From contig BBXU01000045.1 of NCBI GenBank assembly GCA_001598975.1, forward strand, positions 1 to 20,956: 20,956 bases of DNA. Direction: 5' to 3'. The translations under genes and the position numbers were made by a program. The stretch comes from Parachlorella kessleri (Eukaryota; Chlorophyta; Trebouxiophyceae; Chlorellales; Chlorellaceae). The notes beneath the pieces were generated by a model. That model did no database searches. It was not told the origin of the DNA and saw nothing but the letters and a program-made list of their open reading frames with translations. Below are positions 20,133 to 20,956 of this stretch, in pieces. Position 1 is the first letter of the stretch. Every line of letters begins with the position of its first letter.

Positions 20133-20833
20133 TTATGACTGCTGTGAGGACTTGAACTGCCTGCCCAGCTCACGATTGACGCTGGCCCTCATCTCTCCAT
20201 AGCTTTCAAAGCCAGTGGCGGGTAGCATGATGTCTCGCCACTTCTGCAGGATTGCTTCCCGCATCTGGGGGCTCAGCTCACCCTTGTTCTTGCCCACCTT
20301 GCCGTGCCGCACCTGCAATGGGAACGGGGCTTCTCTTGGTGGATGCTTTATAAGCCATACCATGAAGTAGCGGGCAAGGGTGCTGACTGCCTGCTGTGGG
20401 CCCAAGGTGCACAGAGCACAAGCACAAGCAGCCCACGTACACAACAGGCGCTGCTGTGTGCAGCACTGATGATGCAAGCAGAAGTTGGTCAGCATCCTCC
20501 CGCTTCCCAATGCCACTCTGGTGTGTTCCAGCCCTGCCAGCTCCAACCGACGGCCAGCCTAGCTACTCGGCTGACGTGGAGCCAAGCCAGGCCACCTCCA
20601 GTGTCAATAACGCCACCTTCCCAACCCCCTATGGCCTCCACAACTTGTACTGCATGCAATAGGTGTGCTTCAGGCTGCTTTCGGTGATGACGCCCATGTG
20701 CAAACTCGACCCAGGACAGCCGCCCCCACCTGACCTTGCCCGAGTTGTGTGGGTCCAGCCCAGCATCGCGCCTCCTGCCACACCGCTCGTTGGTGTGCAG
20801 CTTCAGCATGTGCTCGTCGTACTTGGTGGGGTG
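20133..20833 (-). CDS. Probable sulfotransferase-family protein, C-terminal exons only
   Basis: Two minus-strand exons, 20833-20735 (33 codons) and 20312-20133 (59 codons plus TAA), join in phase 0 to read HPTKYDEHMLKLHTNE..., then HNSGKVRHGKVGKNKGELS. The end, with KWRDIMLPATGFESYGEMR, resembles the C-terminal part of PAPS-dependent sulfotransferases, where a (R)xGKxG segment binds the PAPS 3'-phosphate and is followed by a helix around LSPE/Q and a W. The catalytic P-loop part would lie beyond the right edge, so substrate and compartment cannot be inferred. The acceptor CCGCGCAG before 20833 and the donor GTCAGG after 20735 support the first exon. The family call rests on remembered resemblance and is moderate; that this is the 3' end of a real gene is firmer. 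Confidence 0.6.
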
Positions 20834-20956
20834 CTGCGCGGGGACGCCGGAGCAGGAGCAATGAGAAGTCTGTGAGAGGCGGATGGGTGCTCAGCACTTC
20901 ACGCTGCAGTGAGCCCCCACATGGGCACCCCAGGAGGGTTCTGATGCCCGGCCCCC
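20834..20956 (-). other. Intron of the right-hand partial gene, running to the window edge
   Basis: On the minus strand this segment ends in a pyrimidine-rich stretch and a CCGCGCAG acceptor. No reading continues the conserved protein through it, so I take it as intron. An upstream exon at the very edge cannot be excluded. Confidence 0.45.

Noticed and set aside
20681..20732. Possible C/D-box snoRNA (GTGATGA then CTGA)
   Set aside because: The boxes are too close for a usual C/D RNA, there is no terminal stem, and it is antisense to the partial gene's intron and exon edge.

Overview
The window looks like nuclear DNA of a chlorophyte green alga, probably from the Chlamydomonas/Scenedesmus side (Chlorophyceae). 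It is GC-rich and dense with short GT-AG introns. The proteins resemble plant versions, and four of the five genes have the green-algal poly(A) signal TGTAA 150-280 nt after the stop codon. The species cannot be named from the sequence. I rebuilt the exon structures by hand; phases are consistent throughout each gene and the two complete larger coding sequences close in frame.

Layout: (1) 48-6639, + strand: the 3' two thirds of PRP6/PRPF6 (STA1 in Arabidopsis), the HAT-repeat scaffold of the U4/U6.U5 tri-snRNP, 15 exons, entering from the left edge. (2) 7454-8217, - strand: SRP14, three exons, complete. (3) 9033-13380, - strand: a CWC21/SRRM2-type spliceosomal protein with an N-terminal cwf21 domain, a Lys/Glu coiled coil and a long Ser/Arg-rich tail, eight exons, the first with only 10 coding nt. 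(4) 13718-19202, + strand: PAT1, the mRNA-decapping scaffold, 12 exons, about 1009 aa, with a large Pro/Gln/His-rich insert. (5) 20133-20833, - strand: the last two exons of a probable sulfotransferase-family gene that continues past the right edge.

Genes 1/2 and 4/5 are tail to tail. Genes 3 and 4 are head to head across about 340 bp and may share a promoter. Genes 2 and 3 are in tandem on the minus strand. Four neighbouring genes act in RNA metabolism: splicing (PRP6, CWC21), the SRP ribonucleoprotein (SRP14) and mRNA decay (PAT1). They work in different complexes, so this is best read as chance or loose co-expression, not an operon.

I see no tRNA, rRNA, CRISPR array, transposon or convincing snoRNA. 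I also see no evidence of a previously undescribed system. The most useful leads are a duplicated CRE-like element upstream of SRP14, the CWC21/PAT1 divergent promoter, the 10-nt coding exon, and a copy of an exon end inside a PRP6 intron.
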